In this document: in pieces, positions 35,209 through 43,309 of the stretch
Layout of the letters: every line of letters starts with the position of its first letter
Numbering within the stretch: the stretch's first letter is position 1
DNA from: Streptomyces sp. NBC_00568
GTDB taxonomy: Bacteria; Actinomycetota; Actinomycetes; Streptomycetales; Streptomycetaceae
Direction: 5' to 3'
DNA: 64,000 nucleotides
Assembly (NCBI RefSeq): GCF_026341855.1
Contig: NZ_JAPENW010000001.1
Location: 434,001 to 498,000, forward strand
Program-made: the position numbers and the translations under genes
Notes under the pieces: generated by a model
What the model saw: the letters and a program-made list of their open reading frames with translations, nothing else
What the model was told of the DNA's origin: nothing
Databases searched by the model: none

Positions 35209-36803
35209 CAGACGCACGTCACTACGACGTCATCGTTATCGGAACCGGCGCGGGCGGCGGGACCATCGCCCATCGGCTGGCACCCACCGGCAAACGGATT
35301 CTCCTCCTCGAGCGCGGTGGCTACCTCCCGCGCGAACGCGACAACTGGGACTCCACGGCGGTCTTCGTCAAGGGCAAGTACCGCGCCCCGGAGTTCTGGT
35401 ACGACCGGCACGGCGACGAGTTCCCGCCCGAGGTCAACTACTACGTGGGCGGCAACACCAAGTTCTACGGCGCCGCGCTCTTCCGGCTGCGCCCGGAGGA
35501 CTTCGGCGAGCTGCGCCACCACGACGGCCTCTCCCCCGCCTGGCCCCTCGGCTACCAGGACCTGGAGCCGTACTACACCCAGGCGGAACACCTCTACCTC
35601 GTGCACGGCCGCCACGGCGAGGACCCGACCGAGGGGCACACCAGCGCCCAGTACGCCTACCCGCCGGTCCAGCACGAGCCGCGCATCCAGCGGCTCAGCG
35701 ACGACCTGGAGAAGCGGGGGCTGCACCCCTTCCACCTTCCGATCGGGGTGAACCTCACCCAGGACGACCGGGGCCGGGCCGTGCACACCAGCGCCTGCAT
35801 CCGCTGCGACCGCGTCGACGGCTTTCCCTGCCTGGTCGGGGCGAAGTCCGACGCGCAGGTGATCTGCGTCGACCCCGCCCTCGAACACCCCAACGTCGAG
35901 ATGGTCACCCACGCGAACGTCCGGCGGCTCGACACCGACGCCACGGGCCGGAGTGTCACCTCCGTCGTCGCGACGGTGGGAGACGGTGACGGCTCGGCCG
36001 ACGGTACGACCGTCGAGTTCAGCGCCGACATCGTGATCGTCGCCTGCGGCGCCGTCAACTCGGCTGCCCTGTTGCTGCGTTCGGCGAACGACCGGCATCC
36101 GGGCGGCCTGGCCAACAGCTCGGACGTGGTGGGCCGCCACTACATGCGGCACAACAACCTCGCCCTGATGGCCATATCCGAGGAACCGAACGACACCAAG
36201 TTCCAGAAGACGCTGGCGCTGCACGACTGGTACCTGGGGTCCGACGACTGGGACTACCCCCTCGGCGGCATCCAGATGCTCGGCAAGTCCGACTCCGAGC
36301 AGATCCACGGCGAAGCGCCGCGCTGGGCCGGGGCCATCGCTCCCGACATGCCCTTCGAGGTACTCGCGCACCACGCCGTCGACTTCTGGCTGTGCGGAGA
36401 GGACCTGCCCCTCGCGGACAGCCGCGTCACCCTGGACCGGGACGGCGCCATCCATCTCGCCCTCGACGAGAAGAACAACATCGCCGGCCTCCAGCGCCTG
36501 CGGCACGAACTGCAGAGCATGCTCGGCCACTTGGGCATGCGCGAACACCATCTCCTCCCGCACAGCATCTATCTGCACAAGGGCATGCCCATCGGCGCGA
36601 CGGCGCACCAGGCGGGAACGGTCCGCTTCGGTCACGACCCCGCCGAATCGGCTCTCGACATCAACTGCAAGGCCCACGACCTCGACAACCTGTACGTCGT
36701 CGACACGAGCTTCTTCCCGAGCATCGGAGCGGTGAATCCGTCGCTGACCGCCATCGCCAACGCGCTCCGCGTCGGAGACCACATCGCGGAGCGTCTGCAG
36801 TGA
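35205..36803 (+). CDS. GMC-family FAD-dependent oxidoreductase
   Basis: 532-aa flavoprotein. N-terminal FAD-binding GTGAGGGTIAHRLAP with LLLERGG, GMC block YYVGGNTKFYGAALFRLRPED, a Cys-rich insertion CIRCDRVDGFPCLVGAKSDA, and the C-terminal active-site region HQAGTVRFG and NPSLTAIANALR. It would oxidise an alcohol, perhaps a sugar or sterol. No signal peptide, so cytoplasmic. ATG at 35205 has AAGGA 10 nt upstream. A GTG at 35196 is too close to it. The stop overlaps the next start (GTGA). Confidence 0.93.
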   Translation: MTDARHYDVIVIGTGAGGGTIAHRLAPTGKRILLLERGGYLPRERDNWDSTAVFVKGKYRAPEFWYDRHGDEFPPEVNYYVGGNTKFYGAALFRLRPEDFGELRHHDGLSPAWPLGYQDLEPYYTQAEHLYLVHGRHGEDPTEGHTSAQYAYPPVQHEPRIQRLSDDLEKRGLHPFHLPIGVNLTQDDRGRAVHTSACIRCDRVDGFPCLVGAKSDAQVICVDPALEHPNVEMVTHANVRRLDTDATGRSVTSVVATVGDGDGSADGTTVEFSADIVIVACGAVNSAALLLRSANDRHPGGLANSSDVVGRHYMRHNNLALMAISEEPNDTKFQKTLALHDWYLGSDDWDYPLGGIQMLGKSDSEQIHGEAPRWAGAIAPDMPFEVLAHHAVDFWLCGEDLPLADSRVTLDRDGAIHLALDEKNNIAGLQRLRHELQSMLGHLGMREHHLLPHSIYLHKGMPIGATAHQAGTVRFGHDPAESALDINCKAHDLDNLYVVDTSFFPSIGAVNPSLTAIANALRVGDHIAERLQ

Positions 36804-38218
36804 CCCCCAAACACACGGCCGACGGCCACCCCCCGCACCACACCCCGGCGGAACGGGCCGCGCTCGGCAAGGCGGCCCGGTCCGCCGTACCCCGTTCCAG
36901 CCACGCCGACTTCGCCCCCTCGCCGAAGCGGACCGACCCGGTGGACGTCGTGGAGGGCCAGTCGGCGACCCGGGTGCCCGAACTCGTCCCGATCCGCTAC
37001 GGCAGGATGACCGAGTCGCCCTTCCGCTTCTACCGTGGGGCCGCCGCCATCATGGCCGGGGATCTCGCCGACACCCCCCGGTCCGGGATCAGGGTCCAAC
37101 TGTGCGGCGACGCCCACCTGTTGAACTTCCGGCTGCTGGCATCGCCCGAGCGCCGCATGATGTTCGACATCAACGACTTCGACGAGACGCTGCCCGGCCC
37201 CTGGGAGTGGGACGTCAAACGGCTGTCCACCAGCTTCGTCATCGCGGGCCGGGCGAACGGCTTCAGCACCAAGGAGCGCGCCGACATCGTCCGTGCGACG
37301 GTGCGGTCGTACCGCGAGTGGATACGTCGCTTCGCCGGGCTCGGCAATCTCCCCGTGTGGTACACGCATTTCGACGAGGACTGGGTACGGACCCATATCG
37401 CCGGGGAGTTGAGCTCGCGGGCCCGCGAGCGCTGGTCCAGGTCGACGGCCAAGGCGCGCGGCCGGGACACCCTCCAGGCCTTCGCCAAGCTCACCCACCT
37501 GGTCGACGGCCAGACCCGCATCGCCCCGGATCCGCCGCTGATCACGCCGCTGCAGGACCTGCTTCCCGATGTCGAACGCGGCGCGCTGGAGAAGCAGATC
37601 CGCCGGCTGATCGACCGTTACGGCCGGAGTCTGAACTCCGACCGGCGATTCCTTCTGGACCAGTACCGGATCGCCGACGTGGCCCGCAAGGTGGTCGGTG
37701 TGGGCAGTGTGGGCACTCGCTGCTGGATCATCCTGCTGCTCGGCCGGGACGACGAGGATCCGCTGCTTCTGCAGGCCAAGGAGGCCGACGAGTCGGTGCT
37801 GGCGCCGTTCGCCGGTGCCAGCGAGTACCGGACGCAGGGCGAGCGCGTGGTCGCCGGCCAGCGGCTCATGCAGGCCACCAGTGACATCTTCCTCGGCTGG
37901 GAGCGGGCCGACGGCATCGACGGCCGTCCACGGGACTTCTATGTGCGGCAGTTGCGGGACTGGAAGGGCATCGCCGAACCCGAGGCCATGGTGCCGTCCG
38001 GCATGCGGGCCTTCGGCGAACTGTGCGGTGCCACGCTGGCCCGCGCGCACGCGAGGTCCGGCGACCGGATCGCCATCGCCTCCTACCTGGGCGGGGGTGA
38101 CGTCTTCGACCGGGCTCTCGTCCCGTTCGCCGAGGGCTACGCCGACCAGAACGAGAAGGACCACCAGGCACTCGTCGACGCCGTCCGCTCCGGCCGCGTC
38201 AAGGCCGAGTCGGCCTGA
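36800..38218 (+). CDS. DUF2252 family protein (kinase-like fold)
   Basis: 472-aa protein of the DUF2252 family, placed by fold with protein-kinase/aminoglycoside-kinase-like enzymes; substrate unknown. Characteristic blocks are RMTESPFRFYRGAA, VQLCGDAHLLNFRL, FDINDFDETLPGPWEWDVKR and, near the C terminus, CGATLARAHARSGD. GTG start overlaps the GMC stop by 4 nt. A GH15 gene follows after 13 bp, so the three genes are one operon and may act on a common sugar-derived compound (inference). Confidence 0.9.
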   Translation: MTPKHTADGHPPHHTPAERAALGKAARSAVPRSSHADFAPSPKRTDPVDVVEGQSATRVPELVPIRYGRMTESPFRFYRGAAAIMAGDLADTPRSGIRVQLCGDAHLLNFRLLASPERRMMFDINDFDETLPGPWEWDVKRLSTSFVIAGRANGFSTKERADIVRATVRSYREWIRRFAGLGNLPVWYTHFDEDWVRTHIAGELSSRARERWSRSTAKARGRDTLQAFAKLTHLVDGQTRIAPDPPLITPLQDLLPDVERGALEKQIRRLIDRYGRSLNSDRRFLLDQYRIADVARKVVGVGSVGTRCWIILLLGRDDEDPLLLQAKEADESVLAPFAGASEYRTQGERVVAGQRLMQATSDIFLGWERADGIDGRPRDFYVRQLRDWKGIAEPEAMVPSGMRAFGELCGATLARAHARSGDRIAIASYLGGGDVFDRALVPFAEGYADQNEKDHQALVDAVRSGRVKAESA

Positions 38219-38231
38219 CAAGGAGACCAGC

Positions 38232-40049
38232 ATGGATCGCTATCCGCCCATCGCCGACCACGGCCTCGTCGGGGACCTGCAGACCGCGGCCCTGGTGTCG
38301 TCCCAGGGCGTCGTCAACTGGTTCCCGGCACCACGCTTCGACTCCCCCAGTGTCTTCGCCTCGCTGCTGGACCACGACGGCGGCGGCTACTTCCGCCTCG
38401 CGCCCGATCACCCCGACGGAACGTGGAAGCAGCTGTACTACCCGGACACGGCGGTCGTGGTGACGCGCTTCATGTCCCCGGACGGCGTGGGCGAGATCAT
38501 CGACTACATGCCGGTCCTGACGGGCCCGACCCCGACCGACCGGCACAGTCTGGTGCGCGTCGTGCGCTCGGTGCGCGGCACCGTGCACTTCGCTCTGGAG
38601 TGCCGGCCGCGGTTCGACTACGCGCGGGCGGGCCACGAACTCGACCTGACGCCCGGCACGGCGGTGTTCCGGTCCCCGGGGGCGACCGCCTACCTCCAGG
38701 GCAACATCCCGTTCGAACGCGACGGGAACGATGTCCGGGGCGGCATCACGCTCGACAACGGCGAGCAGGCGGCCGTGGTGTTCACGGTGTGCGGGCCGGA
38801 CGGCGAAGCGCCGCCGCCCCCCACGATCGACGGGCTCACCGAGGGCCTCTGGAACAACGTCGACTTCTGGCAGAAGTGGGTGCGCACCTCGAACTACCGG
38901 GGCCGCTGGACGGAGATGGTGCACCGCTCCGCGATCACCCTCAAGCTCCTCACCTACGCCCCGACCGGCGCGCCGGTCGCCGCGCCCACCATGGGGCTGC
39001 CCGAGCAGGTCGGCGGTGAGCGCAACTGGGACTACCGGTACACGTGGGTGCGGGACGGCTCGCTGTCGGTGCGGGCGCTGCTCGACCTCGGCTTCGTGGA
39101 GGAGGCGACCCAGTTCACGCGCTGGCTCGGCGACCGTCTGCGGGAGCGCGAAGGACCGGCCGACGAACCCCTCCAGATCATGTACCGGGTCGACGGCGAC
39201 CCTCATCTGACGGAAGAGATCCTGGAGCACTTCGAGGGCTACCGCGGCTCGTACCCGGTACGCGCCGGAAACGCCGCCTCCGACCAGTTGCAGCTCGACA
39301 TCTACGGCGAGGCCCTCTACGCCCTGGCCGAGGGCCGCGCGGTGGGTGAACAGGCGGGCTACCACGGCTGGAAGGGCCTGGCCGGCATCCTCGACTGGCT
39401 CGCGGACAACTGGGACCGGCCCGACGAGGGCATCTGGGAGACCCGCGGCGGGCGCAAGGACTTCACCTACAGCCGGGTGATGTGCTGGGCCGCGTTCGAC
39501 CGGGGCCTGAAACTGGCCGCCGAGTTCAGCAGGCCGGCCGACACCGTCCGCTGGACGAAGGCCCGGGACGCGATCCTCGAACAGGTCATGGCGCGCGGCT
39601 GGAACGAGAAGGAGCAGGCGATCGTCCAGCACTACGACGGCGCCGTCCTGGACGCCTCCCTGCTGCTGGCCCCCCGCGTCGGCTTCGTCTCCCCGCGCAG
39701 CCCCGGCTGGCTGAGCACCCTGGACGCCATGGAGCGCGTCCTCGTCTCCGACAGCCTCGTCTACCGCTACGACCCCGAGGCCTCGCCGGACGGACTGCGC
39801 GGCTCCGAGGGGACGTTCAGCCTGTGCACGTTCCTGTACGTCGACGCGCTCGCCCGGGCGGGACGGCTCCCCCAGGCCCGCTACACCTTCGAGAAGATGC
39901 AGACGTACGCCAACCATGTCGGCCTGTTCGCCGAGGAGATCGGCCCCAGCGGAGAGCAACTGGGCAACTTCCCGCAGGCCTTCACCCATCTCTCCCTCAT
40001 CATGGCCGCGACGACACTGGACGAGGCGCTCGACCGGCTGCGTCCCTGA
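38232..40049 (+). CDS. glycoside hydrolase family 15 protein (glucoamylase/trehalase-like)
   Basis: 605-aa cytoplasmic GH15 enzyme: N-terminal beta-sandwich (about 1-210) followed by the (alpha/alpha)6 barrel. Substrate-binding motif RNWDYRYTWVRDGS, general acid in PDEGIWETRGG, and the second catalytic glutamate in GSEGTFSLCTF are all present, so it should be active. Mycobacterial members of this subgroup are trehalases, while others are glucoamylases or dextranases; the sequence alone does not decide. AAGGAG lies 7 nt before the ATG. Last gene of the GMC-DUF2252-GH15 operon. Confidence 0.93.
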   Translation: MDRYPPIADHGLVGDLQTAALVSSQGVVNWFPAPRFDSPSVFASLLDHDGGGYFRLAPDHPDGTWKQLYYPDTAVVVTRFMSPDGVGEIIDYMPVLTGPTPTDRHSLVRVVRSVRGTVHFALECRPRFDYARAGHELDLTPGTAVFRSPGATAYLQGNIPFERDGNDVRGGITLDNGEQAAVVFTVCGPDGEAPPPPTIDGLTEGLWNNVDFWQKWVRTSNYRGRWTEMVHRSAITLKLLTYAPTGAPVAAPTMGLPEQVGGERNWDYRYTWVRDGSLSVRALLDLGFVEEATQFTRWLGDRLREREGPADEPLQIMYRVDGDPHLTEEILEHFEGYRGSYPVRAGNAASDQLQLDIYGEALYALAEGRAVGEQAGYHGWKGLAGILDWLADNWDRPDEGIWETRGGRKDFTYSRVMCWAAFDRGLKLAAEFSRPADTVRWTKARDAILEQVMARGWNEKEQAIVQHYDGAVLDASLLLAPRVGFVSPRSPGWLSTLDAMERVLVSDSLVYRYDPEASPDGLRGSEGTFSLCTFLYVDALARAGRLPQARYTFEKMQTYANHVGLFAEEIGPSGEQLGNFPQAFTHLSLIMAATTLDEALDRLRP

Positions 40050-40225
40050 ACGTGTCCACCCTGTGGGTCCGTCGCATACGCGCTGTGTCCGGGAAGCCTG
40101 CGCGGGGGTCCGGTGTTTCCCGCGCTGCTCCTCGGCGGCGCGATGGGCGCCCTGCCGGCGCCGCTCGCCCCGACCCGGCACGGCCTCCGAGGCCGCCCGG
40201 TACGACGCGCCGGCCTCCCGTCCGG

Positions 40226-41530
40226 TCAGACGTCGCCGCGCTGTGTCCAGGTGCCGCGTCTGCCCGCCTTCATCAGCGTGTTGACGATGTGGGACCGCTT
40301 GCGGCTGCCGCGGAGCAGTTTCTCCGCCGCCAGTCCGAACGCCAGCGCGGGTGCCGCGAGTCCGAGCGTCTCGCCGGCGCCGAGGGCCAGCCCGGCACCG
40401 GCGAGACCGAGACCGGCTTCGGCGGCGGCCCAGGTGAACTGCCGAGGCGCTCCCCCGGTGGCCGGCAGCTTCGTTCGGACCGTCCGCAGCAGCGCTGACA
40501 GATCGTCGTCGGCCGCCGCCGCGTCCGCGGCGCGCAGCGCGTTCTGGAAGTCATCGCGCCGACGGGTCACGGCGTCGTCCTGATAGATCTTGGCGATGTC
40601 CTGCCAGCTCAGTGTTCCGACCGCCGCCAGGTCGGACGGGGTCAGGCCGTGCCCCGCGGGTGACGTGGAGGCAGGGCGCACGGGCTCGAACAGCGCGTCC
40701 GTCGGGCGCCCGAGGTACAGCCCGACGTCGGCCGCTTCCGGCAGGGACCGCGGGGATGCCCCGTCGGTGCCGAGCGTACGCTGCACCGCCGCGTTCCACG
40801 CCTGCGTCGCGGTGTTCCGGATCGCGGTCCTGTGCGGCGGGTCCGTCGCGTCGAGGTGGGCGATGAGCAGTGCTCTGCGGTGCCGGTCCGATTCTCCCAA
40901 GTGGTCGGCCAGGTAGGCGAGTGTGCGTTCCACCGGCGCGTAGTCGTGGCCCGGGAGTCCGGGCAGCTCCGCCACTTCCTCCAGCACGTCGCAGTACGAG
41001 CTGGGGCGCTCCACGGCACTCGTACCCAACGGCACTCCGGCTTCGCGGGAGAAGTGGTGCAGCGTCCATGCCACGGCCTGGAGCCTCTGCCGGACCGCGC
41101 TGCCCTCCTCGTACCGCGTTCCCAGGACGGTGCCTCGTGCGAACAGCGGACCCGGATTGGCGTCCCCACGTTCCAGGATCGCCTCCGCCAGCCTGATCAC
41201 GGGCTCCGCCGTCTGGAACGACGACGAGAGCCATCCGGGTTCCAAGGCGCGATGCAACCCGGTGGTGACCAGGGTGAACGGGTCGCTCCCGGGTGGCGCG
41301 CCGGTGGTGCAGCGCAGGAACTCGGGGCAGCTGCGCGCGAAGGATCTGAAGTCGTCGGACTCGAACAGGGTCTGCACCACCGGGCTGTCGATGAGCTGGA
41401 TGTCGCTCAGGACCACCGTGTGCCCCAGCAGGGCCTGGATCTTCAGCATGACGCCCAGCGACTGGTCCTGTGGAACCCACTCGGACAACCGCAGGTGCTC
41501 ACCGTCGAGCCAGTAGGCGTAGATCTCCAT
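40226..41530 (-). CDS. hypothetical protein with C-terminal Gly/Ala-rich hydrophobic segment
   Basis: I do not recognise this 434-aa protein. It has no signal peptide. The N-terminal 300 residues look globular and helical (IDSPVVQTLFESDDFRSFAR, YAPVERTLAYLADHLGESDR). Residues about 375-410 are a long hydrophobic Gly/Ala stretch (LGLAGAGLALGAG, LGLAAPALAFGLAAEKLL) like a membrane hairpin or glycine zipper, followed by a basic tail. The start is strong: GGGGGAGAGGG before the ATG. It is divergent from the sirtuin gene with a 197-bp gap. A membrane-inserting effector is one speculation. Confidence 0.8.
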   Translation of the reverse strand: MEIYAYWLDGEHLRLSEWVPQDQSLGVMLKIQALLGHTVVLSDIQLIDSPVVQTLFESDDFRSFARSCPEFLRCTTGAPPGSDPFTLVTTGLHRALEPGWLSSSFQTAEPVIRLAEAILERGDANPGPLFARGTVLGTRYEEGSAVRQRLQAVAWTLHHFSREAGVPLGTSAVERPSSYCDVLEEVAELPGLPGHDYAPVERTLAYLADHLGESDRHRRALLIAHLDATDPPHRTAIRNTATQAWNAAVQRTLGTDGASPRSLPEAADVGLYLGRPTDALFEPVRPASTSPAGHGLTPSDLAAVGTLSWQDIAKIYQDDAVTRRRDDFQNALRAADAAAADDDLSALLRTVRTKLPATGGAPRQFTWAAAEAGLGLAGAGLALGAGETLGLAAPALAFGLAAEKLLRGSRKRSHIVNTLMKAGRRGTWTQRGDV

Positions 41531-41715
41531 GACCCTCTCCCCCGCTGAATGAGCTTCTTCTCATCGAAACCTGACGGCATGCCACCGCAGTCGTCCGCAC
41601 GGAGGCGCGAACTCCGCTGGACGGCACGCCAGTTGCGGTGGGCCGCGAGACGATCATGCCAGTGACACCCGCTCTCCGACCCTGAAATCCGTTCGCTCCG
41701 AGCAGGCACGACTCC

Positions 41716-41721
41716 TACTCT
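41716..41721 (+). promoter_or_regulatory. -10 element of leaderless sirtuin promoter
   Basis: TACTCT (TAnnnT) ends 6 nt before the ATG at 41728, and there is no Shine-Dalgarno sequence. Confidence 0.5.
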
Positions 41722-41727
41722 CGGTCC

Positions 41728-42462
41728 ATGAACAGGCCCCTCGTCGCCATCCTCAGTGGCGCAGGTATCTCGACCGACTCCGGAATCCCCGACTACCGCG
41801 GGCCCAACGGCCTGTGGCGGCGCGACCCCGAGGCCGAGAAGCTCGTCACGTACGAGTACTACATGGGCGATCCCGAGATCAGGCGCCGGGCCTGGCTGAT
41901 GCGGCGCGAGAGTCAGGCGCTGCAGGCAGAACCCAACCCCGCGCACCGGGCAGTTGCCGAGCTGGAGCGGTCCGGGGTGCCCGTGCGGGTGATCACCCAG
42001 AACGTGGACGGACTGCACCAGCTCGCCGGAATGCCCGAGCGCAAGGTCCTCGAGCTGCACGGGACCGCGCGGACCGTGGTGTGCACCAAATGCCACGCCA
42101 AGGCACCCATGGAAGAAGCACTCGCCCGCGTCGACGCCGGGGAGGACGACCCGGCATGCTTGAAGTGCGGCGGGATCCTCAAGCCGGCGACCGTGATGTT
42201 CGGCGAACGACTCGACCCCGTCGTCCTCGGCGAAGCCGCCGCGATCACCAAGGCCTGCCAGATCTTCATCGCCGTCGGCAGCAGCCTCCAGGTCCAGCCG
42301 GCGGCGGGCCTGGCGGGCGTCGCCGCCGACCACGGAGCGCGGCTCGTCATCGTCAACGCCGAGCCCACCCCCTACGACGAGATCGCCGACGAGATCGTCC
42401 GCGAACCCATCGGCACCGCCCTGCCGGAGCTGCTGCGCCAGTTGCACGCGGCGAACCGATAG
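41728..42462 (+). CDS. Sir2-family NAD-dependent protein deacylase
   Basis: 244-aa sirtuin that uses NAD+ to remove acyl groups from lysine, releasing nicotinamide and O-acyl-ADP-ribose. NAD-binding GAGIS and the GIPDYRG loop, catalytic region TQNVDGLH with the histidine of LHGTART, and a structural zinc site CTKC/CLKC are all intact, so it should be active. It lacks extra N- or C-terminal domains of the kind seen in anti-phage Sir2 proteins. Two damaged copies of the same gene lie at 44858-45210 and 49089-49388. Confidence 0.95.
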   Translation: MNRPLVAILSGAGISTDSGIPDYRGPNGLWRRDPEAEKLVTYEYYMGDPEIRRRAWLMRRESQALQAEPNPAHRAVAELERSGVPVRVITQNVDGLHQLAGMPERKVLELHGTARTVVCTKCHAKAPMEEALARVDAGEDDPACLKCGGILKPATVMFGERLDPVVLGEAAAITKACQIFIAVGSSLQVQPAAGLAGVAADHGARLVIVNAEPTPYDEIADEIVREPIGTALPELLRQLHAANR

Positions 42463-42511
42463 CCAGGAATGCCTTGTCCGGCTGCAATGCGGCAAGGTCG
42501 GCTGGTCCGAC

Positions 42512-43150
42512 TCATCGTTGGCCGGCCGCGCGCAGGCGCTTGCCGCGCTTCCCCGTCGCGGCCTTGAGGGGGATCAGCACCACCCACCACCACTTCGCGC
42601 TCGTCGGGGACACGAAGGCAAGCGGCACCGCGATGGCGAAGACCGCCACCGTCGACGCCAGATCGGCCACATCGTTGCGGGCGACGGAGTCGGGCAGTGC
42701 CTCGCTGCTGAGCCACGGGCGTTTCCACAACACGACCGCCAGCGCGAGTTGTGCGGCTCCCACGGCCGCGACGGCGCCGGAGTAGGCGGCCACCGACTGC
42801 GGCTGGTCCCCGTACTCGGCCAGCAGGGTGGTGGGGAACGGCATCAGGGCGACCAGCCCCAGGCTCAGCAGCCCGAACCGGATGACCATCCCGTCAACTT
42901 CCCGTGTGAACCGGAACATCTGGTGGTGGCCCCGCCAGAACGCCGCGATGACCAGAAAGCTGATGGCGTACGCGAACAGGTTGGGCATCACATCCCCCAG
43001 CGCACGCTCGAACCCAACGGAGTCCAGCCCGGCAGGCAACGTGATGTCCAGCGCCAGCAGCGTCATCGCAATCGCGAAAACGCCGTCCGACAGCGCCAGG
43101 AGTCGCGCCGCGCTCCCCTCGTCGTCCCTCGCTCGCTGATGGCGGTCCAC
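42512..43150 (-). CDS. TMEM175/DUF1211-family potassium channel-like protein
   Basis: 212-aa membrane protein with six hydrophobic segments and the family signature in RLLALSDGVFAIAMTLLALD. In characterised bacterial TMEM175 channels the motif is RxxxFSD and its hydrophobic residues line the pore; here Phe is Leu (LSD), which might alter gating or selectivity. GTG at 43150 is chosen because TAGGGT lies 7 nt upstream (leaderless) and GGGGG adjoins. ATG at 43174 in the same frame is an alternative. Confidence 0.87.
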   Translation of the reverse strand: MDRHQRARDDEGSAARLLALSDGVFAIAMTLLALDITLPAGLDSVGFERALGDVMPNLFAYAISFLVIAAFWRGHHQMFRFTREVDGMVIRFGLLSLGLVALMPFPTTLLAEYGDQPQSVAAYSGAVAAVGAAQLALAVVLWKRPWLSSEALPDSVARNDVADLASTVAVFAIAVPLAFVSPTSAKWWWVVLIPLKAATGKRGKRLRAAGQR

Positions 43151-43296
43151 AACCCCCACCCTAGGATCAAGCATCTGGAAATGCCCAGATTGCCCCTTCT
43201 TCTCCGTCGCTGCGCGGGAAGCCGTTCCGGCGCTCCCAGGGGTCCGTTCGAAGTACCGTCGGGAGCGGCGGGCCGGTCGGTGGCAAGGCCTGCTCC

Positions 43297-43302
43297 TACG
43301 TT
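43297..43302 (+). promoter_or_regulatory. -10 element of leaderless hydrolase promoter
   Basis: TACGTT lies 7 nt before the ATG at 43310. No Shine-Dalgarno sequence is present. Confidence 0.45.
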
Positions 43303-43309
43303 CGATCTC

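Noticed and set aside
41728..42462. Anti-phage Sir2 (NADase) defence gene
   Set aside because: The protein has the zinc-binding, single-domain architecture of protein deacylases and lacks partner domains seen in Thoeris, DSR or pAgo-Sir2 systems.
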